DNA of 64,000 nucleotides from Hyparrhenia diplandra (Eukaryota; Streptophyta; Magnoliopsida; Poales; Poaceae): the NCBI GenBank assembly GCA_015847255.1, contig JADLZK010001935.1, forward strand, positions 1 to 64,000, given 5' to 3'. Below the pieces are notes generated by a model. The model made no database searches and was not told where the DNA came from. It saw only the letters and a program-made list of their open reading frames with translations. Positions 47,180 through 58,935 of the stretch are shown here, one piece after another; position 1 is the first letter of the stretch; every line of letters starts with the position of its first letter. Both the position numbers and the translations under genes were made by a program.

Positions 47180-48648
47180 CAAACCGATTAGGTAGTTAGA
47201 GAATCAAAGTAGTTAGCGTGCAGGATCAATACTTGTAGCTAAATTGTAGTTTAGCTACAATCAATAGTCACCACCTCATCTCTGTTCCTTTATAAAATGT
47301 GTATAGCTGAATGATTTGGTAAATCGTAGATATGTAGAAACTGTTGTTGAAATGGACATGTAAGACTACCTCAGTTACACACCTGTATGTAGCTTGCATT
47401 TATTGCATTGTGATTGTGATCATCCACTGAATTTTGATATTTACAACCACGAAGTTGGCTTTATGTATATGCGATTGCACCGAAGTCTCAGATCCCTCGT
47501 TTGGCATGAGAACTCAGGTTTCGTTGTCTGCTTACAGCACTTCAAATTATATGGATGGAACTAGAGATCGTTCCTAATGATTGGCATGGAACAGCTAAGA
47601 TTTTAACCGGGTTCTGGGATCTCATGGGTTTATGAATGTAAGATGTTTTGGCACAATGGTCCTTTCCTTTCCGATGGGATAACACTGCAAAACTCAATCT
47701 GCTTAAAGCCTCTCAACTGCATGAATAGTAACGATGATGATGGGAATGGTGATAGCTGATAAGCATTTGCTCTATGATTTTTCGTTCTAAGGGAGACTGG
47801 CCGATTGCTCTATGATTCCTGCGGGCTATGATGTCATCTACTCATCTTTACACCGTCATGTACTCATGTTCTAGCCTTCTAGGTGAGCTGAACTGTCTGT
47901 CGAACCTGCCCAGAGAAGAATACCACCCTGAGCTACAGGCGCCAACGTACTCAGTCGTGGGCTCGTGGCATGGCAACCCGTGCTGGAATCAAACCTAGAA
48001 CAGGCAACGCGAAGCGGCAGTGCCATGAAAACTGTTCTTGTGTCATAGCATATGCAGATGGGCAATTGGCTTGGCACGACGATTTTTTTCTTCTCAGTGC
48101 AGCTGCATAATACCCCAACACTGGGCTGCGTACAGACAGGCAACTTGCTGTGAACTACAAGGACATCAGGCATCAGTGCAGTAAGGCACAGGCCGATGCA
48201 AATGAAAATGAAATGATGCGAATGCAAAGTTAACACTCGACAGGACATACCTACACAGGTTCCATATTTATCGACAAAATAGAAGTAGCAAGTGTAGCAC
48301 CACATTTCCTCACAAGGCGGCTGGTTTTCAGACCAGTTCACAGCTCAGTCATCGTCATTCAGAGACAGCACCCCGTTATCTCACCATCGATACCTACCTA
48401 CTTATTAACAACCGACGAGAGATGCCTTCTTGCAAAGAAAGACCAATGTAGTTACGCTATGTTGAGACAGACTACTGGTAGCAGCATTCCAATACCAGCA
48501 ACAATGACCTCCTTTTAGTCTCTCCTTAAACCGGGTAGAATCGACGAATAGAAACGAATAAAGTGCATATGTCAATTGGCCTACTTCTGTACAGTCACAG
48601 GCGATTTTGCATGCCCTGGGGGTGATCCTAATCCAGCAGCCCGCCGAA
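47180..48648. other. Intergenic, convergent gene ends
   Basis: The membrane-protein gene (plus) and GOT1 (minus) converge here, so the interval contains two 3' UTRs. No ORF with a recognisable domain and no repeat structure was noticed. Confidence 0.5.
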
Positions 48649-49603
48649 TCACACAGGGACCCGTCTTCCTCTGAACCGAGTGATCAGCTGCGGAATTCCA
48701 ACAGGCAGGAAACAGCTGAGAACAAAAGCACGGGGAACAAACAATAGGCGAGGAATTTATGAATTTATATGATGATCGTACCGAAGTCACAAGAGGGTGG
48801 TGGAAGATCCAACCGACGGAGGGGCTCTTTTGCAGGTAAACAGCAGCTGTTGGCCAGAAGCCACTGTGAGAAAATTTTAGCAGCCGTCAGATACAATGCC
48901 CAAATGTTCCTATTTCACGATGCTAACAGAGGAACAGATGCCAGGTAGTAGTAGATCATACAAGAACAGCAGGAAAGAAACTACCAACCTGAAGAGCGTG
49001 ATGAAGCCATACGACTCCACCATCATGCCTAAGACAGGCCATCCAATGAGGACCAGGAAAAAGCCAAACCCGAAAGAGAGTGAGCCCTGTACAGTGTATG
49101 AGGCTCATTTGTTAGCTATAAATATAAAGGGAACCGAAACAGCTTGTGTTTTGCAGGGATAGTATCAGGACCTTGTGATTCTTAGGCTTGGTGAAGAATT
49201 GCACAGTCGGCTTCAGCCCAATGGTCAGTAAGACGCCAGAAACGAAGAGAATCTGATAACATGACAAACAACAGTGCTTATCAGTAAACAGGACTCTAGA
49301 TTGCTGTCAGAATCAATCAAGAGGATGAGTAATTCTTACATTCCCCATTGCCAGGAATCCCTTGTCAAACAGCATAATGATCCCAAGCAGTGAGAAGAGA
49401 ACTCCAAATCCAGTCAAGCCCAGCCCGATCTCTGTTGACAAAAAAAAGACATAGACGGTTTAGCAGAAGTTGGAAGAAACAGATGTGCTGTACATTGCAA
49501 GTTTGCAACATAAGCACAGCACAAGGAATTTCTCGAACATGCAGGAGAGCTGCGTATCATTATATTAAGAAGAGTAAAGGGGTGGGTTTAGAAACCCCAT
49601 ACA

Positions 49604-49655
<52 letters not shown>

Positions 49656-50901
49656 TCTGAAGGTGTATCTCTCTCTCATTTTTCAACTCTTTTACATCGT
49701 TAATTAGAAAGCCAGTTTACTCAATACATTGTGTTATGTCAGTAGCCATGGTTCTCTATTAATGGATGGTACCTCGTGATCAAGTGATCAGAAACAGAAA
49801 CCATGTGCCATGTTGCTCAACTACATCTGAGTATCTGATAGTTACTCACTAGTGGATGACCAAATATCAACATGAATGACTGAAATTCTTAATCTAAATG
49901 CATGTCAGATTCATAGAGGTAAACTTGTTTTCTATACCAACCAGACTGTATGAAATGTGCCATGAGAAGCTGTATTAATTCTCAGAGCTTACTTTTCCTT
50001 GTTTAACAGTGACGAACACTTAATACAATCTCTCATCAGTGGCTGAGCAACAAACATGACTATATAGTAACAGTTTAGCAAATGTTATTTAATCTGTCAG
50101 ATAACAGAGCACAAGTAATCTAGATAATTGTATAAGTTGTCACAGAGTCGAATAAGGAAGCCAATGTACTGAGCATACTGTATATTGCTGAATTACATAT
50201 GGAGACAATTGGTTATAAGTACATGAGCAAACATCAATTTTACGGACAAATTATTCCTATGAATATATGCCAGAATTCGTAGAGGTATAGTCATTTTCTG
50301 AACTCTAAGACCAGGGAGGCAGTGTTAGTATTCAGAACATAGCTTTCCTCACTTAATAATGAGGCAACCTTTGTACTAGCACATTGCATTGAATGCATTA
50401 AGCTAAACACGAACGCAGGCAGATAAAATGAAATGCAGAACATCAGCGAATTTTGTTGAGAATTCTTCACTCTGAAGGAAGACAAGTTACATTAAACCCT
50501 TGACTAATTGGACCTCAAACTCTGCGGTACTACCAAGTCTCACGATTTGGAAGTTTAAGCAACCACCCCAATTACCCAATCTCCACCAAACGATTCATGC
50601 ATATATGAAGTATATAAACGGCAGGAAATCGAGAGGCAGCAAACGCGGCCGGTCCTTCACCCGCACGAAGAACAAAACCGAGCGAGAAAGCGAATCAAGC
50701 ACGATCAAATCTCCGCTCCCAAACAGCACGCGGTGAAAGCGAAAAGCACAAGCAAAAGCGACCCGATCATCATCTCACAAACACGCACGCAGCACCAGAC
50801 GACGGCCTCACAAACCGCCAGCGAAAGGGAGAGGGGACCGGATACAGCGGGTGGGCGAGGAGTCGCTTACTCTTGCGGTCGTTCATCTCGAAGGAAACCA
50901 T
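48649..50901 (-). CDS. GOT1: Vesicle transport protein GOT1
   Basis: GOT1 is a small tetra-spanning Golgi/ER membrane protein that helps COPII and Golgi vesicle traffic. Exons on the minus strand: 50901-50871, 49431-49340, 49252-49172, 49086-48989, 48863-48782 and 48687-48649. They sum to 423 bp, i.e. 140 residues plus stop, the normal family length, with every GT/AG border in phase and no frame break. The protein starts MVSFEMNDRK and shows four hydrophobic segments: around 'GFGVLFSLLGIIMLF', 'GNILFVSGVLLTIGL', 'FGFFLVLIGWPVLG' and 'LFSGFWPTAAVYL'. It ends 'LITRFRGRRVPV'. Intron 1 (1.44 kb) contains a CT microsatellite. A further intron in the 5' UTR is likely, since an acceptor-like 'gttgcag' lies just upstream of the ATG near 50,967. 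Confidence 0.97.
49607..49650. repeat. (CT)n microsatellite
   Basis: About 22 uninterrupted CT dinucleotides in intron 1 of GOT1. It is a likely length-polymorphic marker. Confidence 0.95.
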
Positions 50902-52442
50902 CGCGCCGACGACCACCCGCAGCGAACCCGCCTAGTACCGGCTCCCGCAAACGACCAGCCACCACCTGCAACAGCAGAGGAAAGGGAAACAGATGGAGAG
51001 AGTTAGACGAAACCATGCCCGCCGCCGCGGCCATAAACGAAGCGCGCGCCATCGAGGGTGTGAGGTTTTCGATCGCCAGCGATCGGAGCGCAGACGCACC
51101 TCTCTCCGAGAAGCGCGGATCCGAAGGCGCACGAGGGTGAGGAGGAGAGGCTGGGCGGTGGCGAGGAGCAGGGGCAGGGGACACGAGAAGCGCGGATGAA
51201 GTTGAACTGCTGCCCCGCCCGTGAGACGAGACGAGAATGAAACTCCCCACGGCCCACGCTGGCCGAAGGGGTTTTATCGAGATGCGTGCGTCGGTTTAGT
51301 TGGCTCGGACGCCGAAGCTTCGATCGGTCGGTCGGTCCGGCCGGCTTCTATCGAGAGCGCGGTGCGTACGTGGCGCACACGATGACGAACGCGCTCTGCT
51401 CTGCTGGAATCCTCCGGGATGGCTGATTGGTTGCCTGTCTGGTTGGCACCTTGCCTTGGCACCGAAGAAAGCGCGGGACGGCGAAGCGGACCCCATTTCT
51501 TAGGGCCGAGGGTGATGAGAGCACCTGTCCAGTAGTCTTCGCACACGTGGATAAGCAGCTTGGGGTTCTTGTATTATGTTTAGGGAATGTGACTAGCTCC
51601 GTTCTAAATTTTAACCTCAAGTGTAATCCTAGTCTTATTTAAAAAAATTGCACAAAATATCACTTCTTTTGTTGTGGTTTGTTTTATGCACGGTCGAGCT
51701 ACGATGCCATTACCCACGAAAAAATGAAAAAACAGTGATAAATGATAGATTTTCACCATATTTGCACCCATAAATCATAAGTTCTCACACCCACAAGGCC
51801 AATGCACCCTCCTCGAATTGGCTCTAGCTCCGCCCACTGGTTTTATGCCTTTGTTCAAGAATGACTTAAATTTTACTATGTTTCCATAATTATTTTTAAT
51901 AAGGTGAGTACTCAAAGTTGAGGTCAAAACAGTAAAACGAATTATCATTTGAAACAGATGAAGTACTATATATTTGACCATTTGCTTGCCGAGGGGTATT
52001 TATAGTAAACTATGGATAGTTTTTATATTTATTACTTAGGTAGACACTACATATAAAACCATATTTTTAATGAATGGTTTCTACAGAATAACCATTTGTC
52101 AAATAACATGTCTGAATAACCATTTGTCAAATAACATGTCTTCCCACTCCCTCGTCTACCTATCACATTTCTTATGTTTTTGTTCTCATGTAGACATGGC
52201 TTTTTAAGAACTATTTCCTCATCTCTACAGAGAAAGATGGAGAGAGAAAAATAGATTCATGAGTGATGGAGATGTGCTACAGTATTTTTTGCAGTAGAAT
52301 CCGGAGCACCTGGAGCTCTCCCAAAGAGGGCCTTCTATTGGTGTCTAGAAATGGTCATTTGCAGCTTACTTTTGCGGGTATCTCTAACTTGCTGCAAAAC
52401 CACTAGCAACTAGCCAGGTCGGCGTGTTGGGGTGGCCTAACA
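50902..52442. other. GOT1 upstream region and AT-rich spacer
   Basis: 50.9-51.25 kb is GC-rich and would contain the GOT1 5' UTR and its probable leader intron. 51.25-51.6 kb has overlapping low-complexity frames without a recognisable product. 51.6-52.4 kb is AT-rich; a 28-bp unit, 'gaataaccatttgtcaaata...', is tandemly duplicated at about 52,084-52,139. Confidence 0.5.
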
Positions 52443-52458
52443 CAACGTTTCCATAGTT

Positions 52459-54392
52459 TTTAGAAGGGACGGCAAAAGCTTTTGCCGCGATTTCTATTAG
52501 ACAAAAAAAAAAGAAAAGATAAGTGTCGCCCAGTTTTTTGACCGAAACCGGGCCGTAAAACCATACAACCGAGGAGGGTACCCTACCCACATGTACACCT
52601 AGGCACCAAATCAACTCAACTTGTGCCATAACTAGCACCCACTCAACTCAACTTAGGAGAGTGATCCACTCCACCTACCACTTGATGCAACAACTCACAA
52701 CTCGACTATGGAAACAAGATATACAATAAGCACCGCTTCGGTCGGATTGGGTCATCAACACGAGGCTCCATCGCCGCCACTCGGCCGGATTGGGGCATCG
52801 ACACGAGCCATCACGAAGGGAGGCACCAAGAAACAGCACAACAGCACTAACTAACAACTCAACCAAACAAACCTCCTCCACCACCGCAGAAGCACCCACA
52901 CAAGCACGACCGTAGAAACGCATCTAAAACAAGTGGCCCCCGCCACGAGACATCTCAACCAAGTCAACTCCCCCAACGACGCCTTCAAGAAGGTTACGAC
53001 GCCCGAAGCGCCGCCGCCGCTTGTCCAAGAAGGACTGGGTTTTCACCCGAGGAGAGTGCCGGGGATGCGATGCCTCAACAGGGGAACGACACCCGCAGAT
53101 GCCGCCATCGCCGGGCCTTCGCCCAAATAATCCCACAACACGCATAACGGTCAAGAAGCCGGGTCCCTACCGGATGCCAACGTCGCCGCTGCCAAACCAC
53201 CAACCGAAGCCTCGGGCCGGGGCCGACGCGCCGGCCACACAAGCAGCCGCAGGTGCGCGCCTAACACCCCACCAACCAGGCTGCACATCGGAGGTCGGCC
53301 TCCCGCCGCCATGCACGCCCACCAGCACGCCATTGACGCCCAAGCCCTCCGCCCTCACGACGACCGCCCCCGCAACAGCAGCCAAGCACATGGGGGGAAG
53401 GACAGCATAGACGAAGGCCACCCCCCAACGCCAACATGAGCCCCAGCCACCGCCACAAAGTGGCCACCAACAAGAACAAGGAGGGGACAAGCAGAGGGGG
53501 AGGGAACCCCGCTGCTACCCCTACGCCCGCGCCGGCACCAACACATCCCGCTCCGCCAGTGAACCCCAACGGAGCCGCCGGCGAGCCCCAAACGGCGGAG
53601 AGCAGCCCCAGCCGGGCACAGAAGGCCAGCTATACCACCACGGTACCGCCGCCCTGCCACTGCCACGGCCGGCCCTGCCACCACGGCAAGACCGACGAAG
53701 CAACTCCACCACCGCAGCAGGGGCTCGACAGCAACCCTCCTCAGTCCGCTGTCAGCCGCCAGTCGCCACCGGATCCCGACGCCAACCACCACCACCTCCA
53801 CCCTAGCATTGCAGCCACCACCAAACCACCACGCCGCAGCTCGTCGTACCTCCACCACCAGCCTGGCCGCAGCTCGTCGTACCTCCACCACCAGCCGGAG
53901 CCGTCCCCATGCCAGAACCGACCGAGGGAGGGCGCCCGGCCCCTGGCAGACCAGCCCGCGCGCAAGCCGATGCCAAGCACCAGCCGACGACCGACCAGCG
54001 CACCTCCTCCGCCGTCGGGCGTCCACCAGCCGCCGCCATCCTCCCCAGACTCCACCGCACTCCAACGCCGCCCAACCCTGCACACGCGTAGATCCGGGGC
54101 CGGACACGCCGGATCTGGCCACAAGGGCCGCGGATCCGTCGCCTAGAGCCGCCGTCACCACCATGGCCGGCGGGGCGTCCATGGCCGCTGAGCTTCGTTC
54201 CCCGCCCGGAACCGACTCCCCATAGCCGCTGCAGAGGAAGACCCCGCCGCCACCGTCCTAGGGGCCGGCGCAGGCCTCCCGGGCGACCCCTCCGGTGGCG
54301 GCGAGGGCAGGGGCGGAGAGGAAGGGGGCGGCGGTGAGGGGCGTGCGTCCGCCCGAGTCGCCGAGCGGGAGGCGACGCGGGCGTCTGTTTCC
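52459..54392 (-). mobile_element. LINE-like insertion, internally reduced (~1.93 kb)
   Basis: The same 16 bases, CAACGTTTCCATAGTT, flank the segment at 52,443-52,458 and, with a 6-bp internal repeat of TTCCAT, at 54,393-54,414. This looks like a target-site duplication. Read on the minus strand, the element ends at 52,459 with a plant-LINE-like tail ('gtctaatagaaatcgc', then 'ggcaaaagcttttgccg') and a short A run. Its other end is very GC-rich, like a LINE 5' UTR. No reverse transcriptase or endonuclease frame is present, so it would be a deletion derivative. The long open frames here, such as minus 54,182-53,355, are low-complexity GC-rich frames. One internal direct repeat encodes 'GRSSSYLHHQP' twice on the plus strand near 53,840-53,900. 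Confidence 0.45.
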
Positions 54393-55189
54393 CAACGTTT
54401 CCATTTCCATAGTTGCGCATCAACAATAGCTAGTTGAACTGATACAGGCGTGTTTGATCTCTTCTCAAAAAAAAAAAAATTATGGATTCTGGCCAATAAA
54501 TATAGAATCTGGATTTGGATTAAAAAACGAAAGATGTTTAGAAATCATTGTCATAGTGATTATATTGTCTTTGCATACTAAAAATCTCCAACTAATAGGT
54601 TTGAGGTAGATAGTTGGATTCTCGAATCTTATTTTTAGAGTCAAGTGTTTGGATCATTCTTAGTTTTTAGGACATTCAAATAGGACCATAATGATATTCG
54701 ACTCTTCCAGCTCTTTGGCTTGGTAACTACTGAGCTCTCCCCATATGCCGCAATTCAATCGAGGAAACACAACGTTCTTCTTTCGTAGTTGCAGTTTGTA
54801 ACCATATTTGTACCGTTTCATCCTTCAATCAACTCATAGTTGAAACAGCATCAATGCATACTACACCATAAATAGGAAGAACCTGGTTTGGACCTCATAT
54901 TAGCATGCCATTTTGCACAAGAAAGATCCTGGCTAGGAACCCATATTACCATGTTATTCTACAAAAAGCTTAACCAAGATTTTTTTTAGAAAAAGAAAAC
55001 TAAGCCACCAAGTACTAACTGGTAATACTTACAATCTAAAAAAATGTGCTTCACACATTAATGCCAACATCTATAGTCGAACCACTTCGATGTTGAAAAC
55101 TGATAATTCAGAATGGACATGAGGTTTTTCTACAGGTGGCAACAAATGTTATTCAAGATAAAGTGTTCAGAAGAGGTGGTATCGCAACA

Positions 55190-55862
55190 TGCATTTGTAA
55201 TCTAGTGACGCGTGATCAATCATGACTCCCTTTTAACTCCAAAACCTCAGTTATACAGATGGAAATGTTCAATCTGAAATCTGAACTGTGGGGAATCGGC
55301 AACCTGCAGTTTTCATCTAGCGACGCGTGACCAACCAGGACTGCCTTTTAACTAAAAAAACTTCAATTATACAGATGCAAATATTGCACTCTAAAATCTA
55401 AATGTGGAGAATCAAAGTTTAAAGTCTGCACATAAATAAAGGTAGCTGTCGCGCCTGTATAATCGAAGATATGTAGTTTTTTTAGACAAAGAGGTTTCCC
55501 AGCTTTATTGATCATAAAGCAAATTTAAAAGTTTACAGCTCAAGCGTACAGGCGCGCCCGCCAAACAAAGTTAAGAAGTCTCAGGACTAATAACAGTAGA
55601 TATGTAGTTGGCAAACAGTGCTTCAATTATACAGATGTAAATATGTACTCCTAAATCGAAGTTGAAGTCTGCACATAAAGGTGGCTGTCGCGCCTGTATA
55701 ATTGAAGATACATAGTTGGTATTGCAAAGAGTACTTCAATCATACAGATGTAAATATGCACTCCTAATAAATCTGAATTGTGTTGAATCCAAGTTGAAGT
55801 CTGCACATAAAGGTGGCTGTCACACCTGTATAATTGAAGATATGTAGTTGGTGTTGTAAAAG
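55190..55862. repeat. Tandem array of palindromic ~115-bp units
   Basis: Units starting CTTCAATTATACAGATG occur at 55,361, 55,621 and 55,734, with a diverged one near 55,247. Each ends with the inverse CTGTATAATTGAAG, so a single unit can fold into a hairpin. Shared inner words are 'gtctgcacataaa' and 'gtggctgtcgcgcc'. The diverged upstream copies add 'ctagcgacgcgtgacc'. The unit at 55,361 is split by a 119-bp insertion. No coding potential. Confidence 0.75.
55479..55597 (-). mobile_element. 119-bp 5'-truncated LINE/SINE-like insertion with 12-bp TSD
   Basis: The insertion is flanked by identical AGATATGTAGTT copies (55,467-55,478 and 55,598-55,609). It starts on the plus strand with a T run, 'tttttagacaaagagg', that is, a poly(A) tail on the minus strand preceded by 'aaacctctttgtct'. 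A long target duplication plus an A tail and a truncated 5' end are the marks of target-primed reverse transcription. It sits inside one unit of the palindromic array, so it postdates the array. Confidence 0.75.
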
Positions 55863-56605
55863 TACTCTGAATATAGGTATGCTTTGCTTAGACTATCAAC
55901 CACTGTCCTTGCACTTGCAGTTTGGTATTCTTCATTGAAATGCCAGCTGCTGAGTGTTGGCTAGTATGTTCTAGATCAAACAGTACAGTACTAACTCTAT
56001 GAGCAAGCATGTCCAATTTCCTACAAATGATTTAACATATCTCGGAATGAAATGCCAGCTGTTGAGTGTTGTCTATGTCCTAGATCAAATAGTACAGTCC
56101 TAACGCCACCATCAACAAGCATGTCCAATTTACTACAAATGATTTAACATATTACAAAATTCCTCTAGAACTGGGCAGACGCAGAATCGATGAATATATA
56201 TAGTTCAACATTCATGGGTTATTCATTGATGATCAACGGTCTCCTCCCAAGCCCAAGAAGTAACACAGCTCAAGACACTCACTAGACCATGATGGGGTGC
56301 CCTAACGATGCAAGATCTCTAGCGCAAACACTTCACAACCAGGAAATCAGAGCAAATTAGCTCATGAAAGCATACACGAGCAACCTTCACATATGCAATG
56401 TAAAGGATGCACGGTTGATATATATAACTTAATAGTATATCACATCCACGAAACAAACATGAGTCCCTCTTGTCACAAGCAATCTCTAATAGATAGACAA
56501 CAGATATACTAGTAAACATAGGCAGGGGAAACGATGAATAACCATTTTCCGACGAAATGCCAAAATAACAGCAACTGTCGGTGGATCAAAGCGCGGTCCG
56601 ACGCC
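55863..56605. other. Gene-free spacer
   Basis: AT-rich DNA with a partly duplicated segment: 'gaaatgccagctg(c/t)tgagtgttg' and 'agcatgtccaattt...' each occur twice, about 110 bp apart (55,937-56,150). The last ~300 bp is the likely 3' region of the minus-strand WPP gene. No gene is supported. Confidence 0.5.
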
Positions 56606-57119
56606 TTACTCCTCTTGTACGGCAGCCTCCTCTGTGGCTGGAGCAGTCGCGGACGAGTCCTCCTCGGGCTCCTCCTGCGCGGTCCCCTCGGCGGGCGCCG
56701 CCTCCGCCGCAGCGGCGGCAGCGGACCGGGTCTTGGCGAGCTCGAGGAGGCGGCGACTAACCTCCTTGGAGTAGGCCTGGAGCACCTCTATCCCTCCTCG
56801 ACGGAGGCCGGGGACTCGGCGGCAGCGGACTTGGAGGCGGCGGCGAAGGCCTCGGCCTCGACGGCCGCGGCGGCGCGCTCGGCCTCGGGCTCCGGGAGGG
56901 CGCCGTAGCGCTGGGAGAGGACGCTGGGCGCCGCGAGCGTCTGCACGAGGCGGCGCACCACGGCGTCGCGCGTGCGCTGCGACGGCGGCCAGATGCTCAG
57001 CGACGGGAGCAGCGCCTCCGCCGCGGCCTTGGTAGCCGCCGGAGGGGCGGCGTCGGCGGATCCCTCGGAGGGCGCGGGCTGGCTTCCCTCCGCGGCGGCG
57101 TTGGGGCGTCCTCCGCCAT
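56606..57119 (-). CDS. WPP-domain protein (MAF1-like)
   Basis: An intronless gene for a small WPP-domain protein. In plants this family (MFP1-attachment factor/WPP1-2) associates with the nuclear envelope and Golgi and also anchors RanGAP through the same domain. It starts MAEDAP, followed by an Ala/Pro-rich stretch, then the WPP motif in 'SLSIWPPSQRTRDAVV' and the rest of the domain, 'LVQTLAAPSVLSQRYGALP', with helix-forming Ala/Glu segments. After 'ASVEEG' comes 'VLQAYSKEVSRRLLELAKTR' in the next frame, and the tail is Glu-rich and ends at 56,606. Two frame shifts are present: a short C run near 57,104 and a G run near 56,793, each one base short. With both allowed for, the product is 171 residues, normal for the family. 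Confidence 0.88.
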
Positions 57120-58695
57120 GGCTGTGGCCCCTGCGGGGGAGAGTTCAGAGAGACAGAGGAGAGAGAAAGGAGAGAGAAAAGGGGGAGAGATCTGCGGCGT
57201 GGAGTCCCGTGGGGGAGAGAGCGGTGTGGTGTGTGTGGCGAGACTTGCAGGCGGGGTTTTGTTTGGTTCGGCTCTTGTTCTAGAGAAAGATGCTCGGGTG
57301 GGCAACAGCACGTGGGTCCGCACGAGCGGCTGGTGGGTTTGTACTGGGCTCAGCATTGGCTGGAAGCCCATTCCATTCTGGCCTTCTAGTGTAACCGAAC
57401 CGGGCTGGGTTGTCATCTTGAGTTAGCGAGCAATGGGAAGGAAAGCCTAGTTGTGTGTTGGGCTGATTTGGGTTTTCGTTTTCCCGGCCCACATTTTCCT
57501 TTTTTTCATTATACTTTTCTCTCGGGTCCTTTGCTCGAGTAGTTGAGTAGATGATGTTGTATGAACTACGGAGCACGATTCCAAGCAGTTCAGAACTATG
57601 CTGTGAAAAAGTGTAGGCACAGAGTTTTTCATGCTCCACTGCAGCGTATCGCAAGTGCGCAACACTTCCATCGAAGTTCGAATTCGAAGCAACACAAGTT
57701 TATCCTCAAGGAGCATCAAATTCATCAAAGCATGCAATGTGACAAGACTCAAGGATCAAGATTCCCGTGCCGTGCCCAGAAAACAAGTCACAGCTTTGTC
57801 CCACGTTCACAGCAGTAGTGCACGCACGCGGGGCAAAGCTGACGAGCCGCGGAGACAAAGGCCTCGACCGCGGGCACGCACCTGAGTGCAGACTGCAGAC
57901 TCCCAGGGGCGGCACCGGCACCGGCACGGCAGCACGCAGCCACGCTCTGCCGGCCGCCGCTACCGGCCGCGCTCTCTTCGGTTGGGCACTTCGGCTAGAC
58001 CGCTAGAGCCAAAGAGATGCCGTGGAAAAAGAAGCGCAGCGGCAGGCGGAGGCGGCAGCGCGCATAGGCTTTGGAGCCTCGAGGTCGAGGACTTTCTCTC
58101 GTGGAAAGCTGTGTCCCCTGTTTCCCGGGCCAATTTCACCTGCTCCCATTTTTTTCTCATCTGCCGCTAACCTCCGATTCCACGCTAACTAACCTCCACA
58201 CCTAAAAGCATCTCGGAAAGCAGAAAAAGGAAAACCTGCACGACGCCCAATTTGTAACGCTGCCGATGGCCTCAGGCCTCAGTGCTCAGTCTCTGCAGAT
58301 TAAATACTTCTTCAGTCTCTGAACTCAAGTTTGGCATAGCATAGCTGACTGAGGGATAGCTTTACATTTGTTGATAGCTTTTACATGAAAGAGCTGGAAA
58401 ATCTTCAGCTGCAGCATTTGCTGATGCTTGATAGTTTAAGAGGATTTTGATTTTTGATTCCCATAGTGGTAGTAAAAAGGCTCCACTGCAAATGATTGTG
58501 TGCCAGCAGCAGCAGCAGCACCTACCTTGACGATAGGGCACAAAAAGACCTTTTCAACTTTTGCCAGGCTCAGCTTTGACCTCATGCATGTCTCATGTCC
58601 CCGTTGTGCTGTTACATTAGGACAGCAGAAGATTCACAACACACCAGCTCAGCTCCTGTCCGTCCGCTCCGCTCTACTATCCCTGCTCCACCTCC
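57120..58695. other. Shared upstream region of WPP and CLE genes
   Basis: The two genes are divergent. 57.12-57.3 kb is the purine-rich leader of the WPP gene. 57.4-58.2 kb contains short open frames of mixed composition with no recognisable domain, including a 'caccggcaccggca' run near 57,915. 58.3-58.69 kb is the CLE promoter side. Confidence 0.45.
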
Positions 58696-58935
58696 ATGCA
58701 TGGGATGGGCAGCCAAAGAAGGCTTCTCATCCTCCTGGCTCTCCTCCTGCTGACGCTGGTCGCCGGAGAAGGCGACGCCGCACTGTCAGCAGCCGGCACG
58801 GACGGAGCCAATGCCACCGACGCGCCGCTCGACGTGCGGGCAAGGAAGTGGTGGCGCTTCCCGGTGACGGAAGGCCTCGTCACGGGCAGCGAGCGGCGGG
58901 TGCCCAACTCGTCGGACCCCCTCCACAACCGTTGA
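58696..58935 (+). CDS. CLAVATA3/ESR-related (CLE) signalling peptide precursor
   Basis: An intronless 79-residue secreted prepropeptide. Residues 1-24 form a signal peptide (MHGMGSQRR, then a Leu-rich core ending 'LVAGEG'). A variable region follows, containing 'KWWRFP'. The CLE motif is at the C-terminus, residues 67-78 (RRVPNSSDPLHN), followed by one terminal Arg. The mature peptide would be cut from the precursor, arabinosylated and secreted, and would act on leucine-rich-repeat receptor kinases controlling meristem or vascular fate. Position 6 of the motif, usually Gly, is Ser here. The Pro at positions 4 and 9, Asp 8, His 11 and Asn 12 are kept. Motif, length and the C-terminal end agree, so the call is firm; the subfamily is not resolved. 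Confidence 0.93.
   Translation: MHGMGSQRRLLILLALLLLTLVAGEGDAALSAAGTDGANATDAPLDVRARKWWRFPVTEGLVTGSERRVPNSSDPLHNR

Noticed and set aside
50733..51140. 135-codon plus-strand frame upstream of GOT1
   Set aside because: Overlaps the GOT1 5' UTR on the other strand and is Arg/Ser-rich without domain.
53436..54146. 236-codon plus-strand Pro/His/Ser-rich frame
   Set aside because: Same GC-rich repeat as above. No domain, no codon pattern, and a duplicated short segment explains part of it.
53355..54182. 275-codon minus-strand open frame
   Set aside because: Low-complexity Gly/Val/Arg/Trp-rich translation in GC-rich repeat DNA, with several equally long frames on the opposite strand. Absence of stops is explained by base composition.
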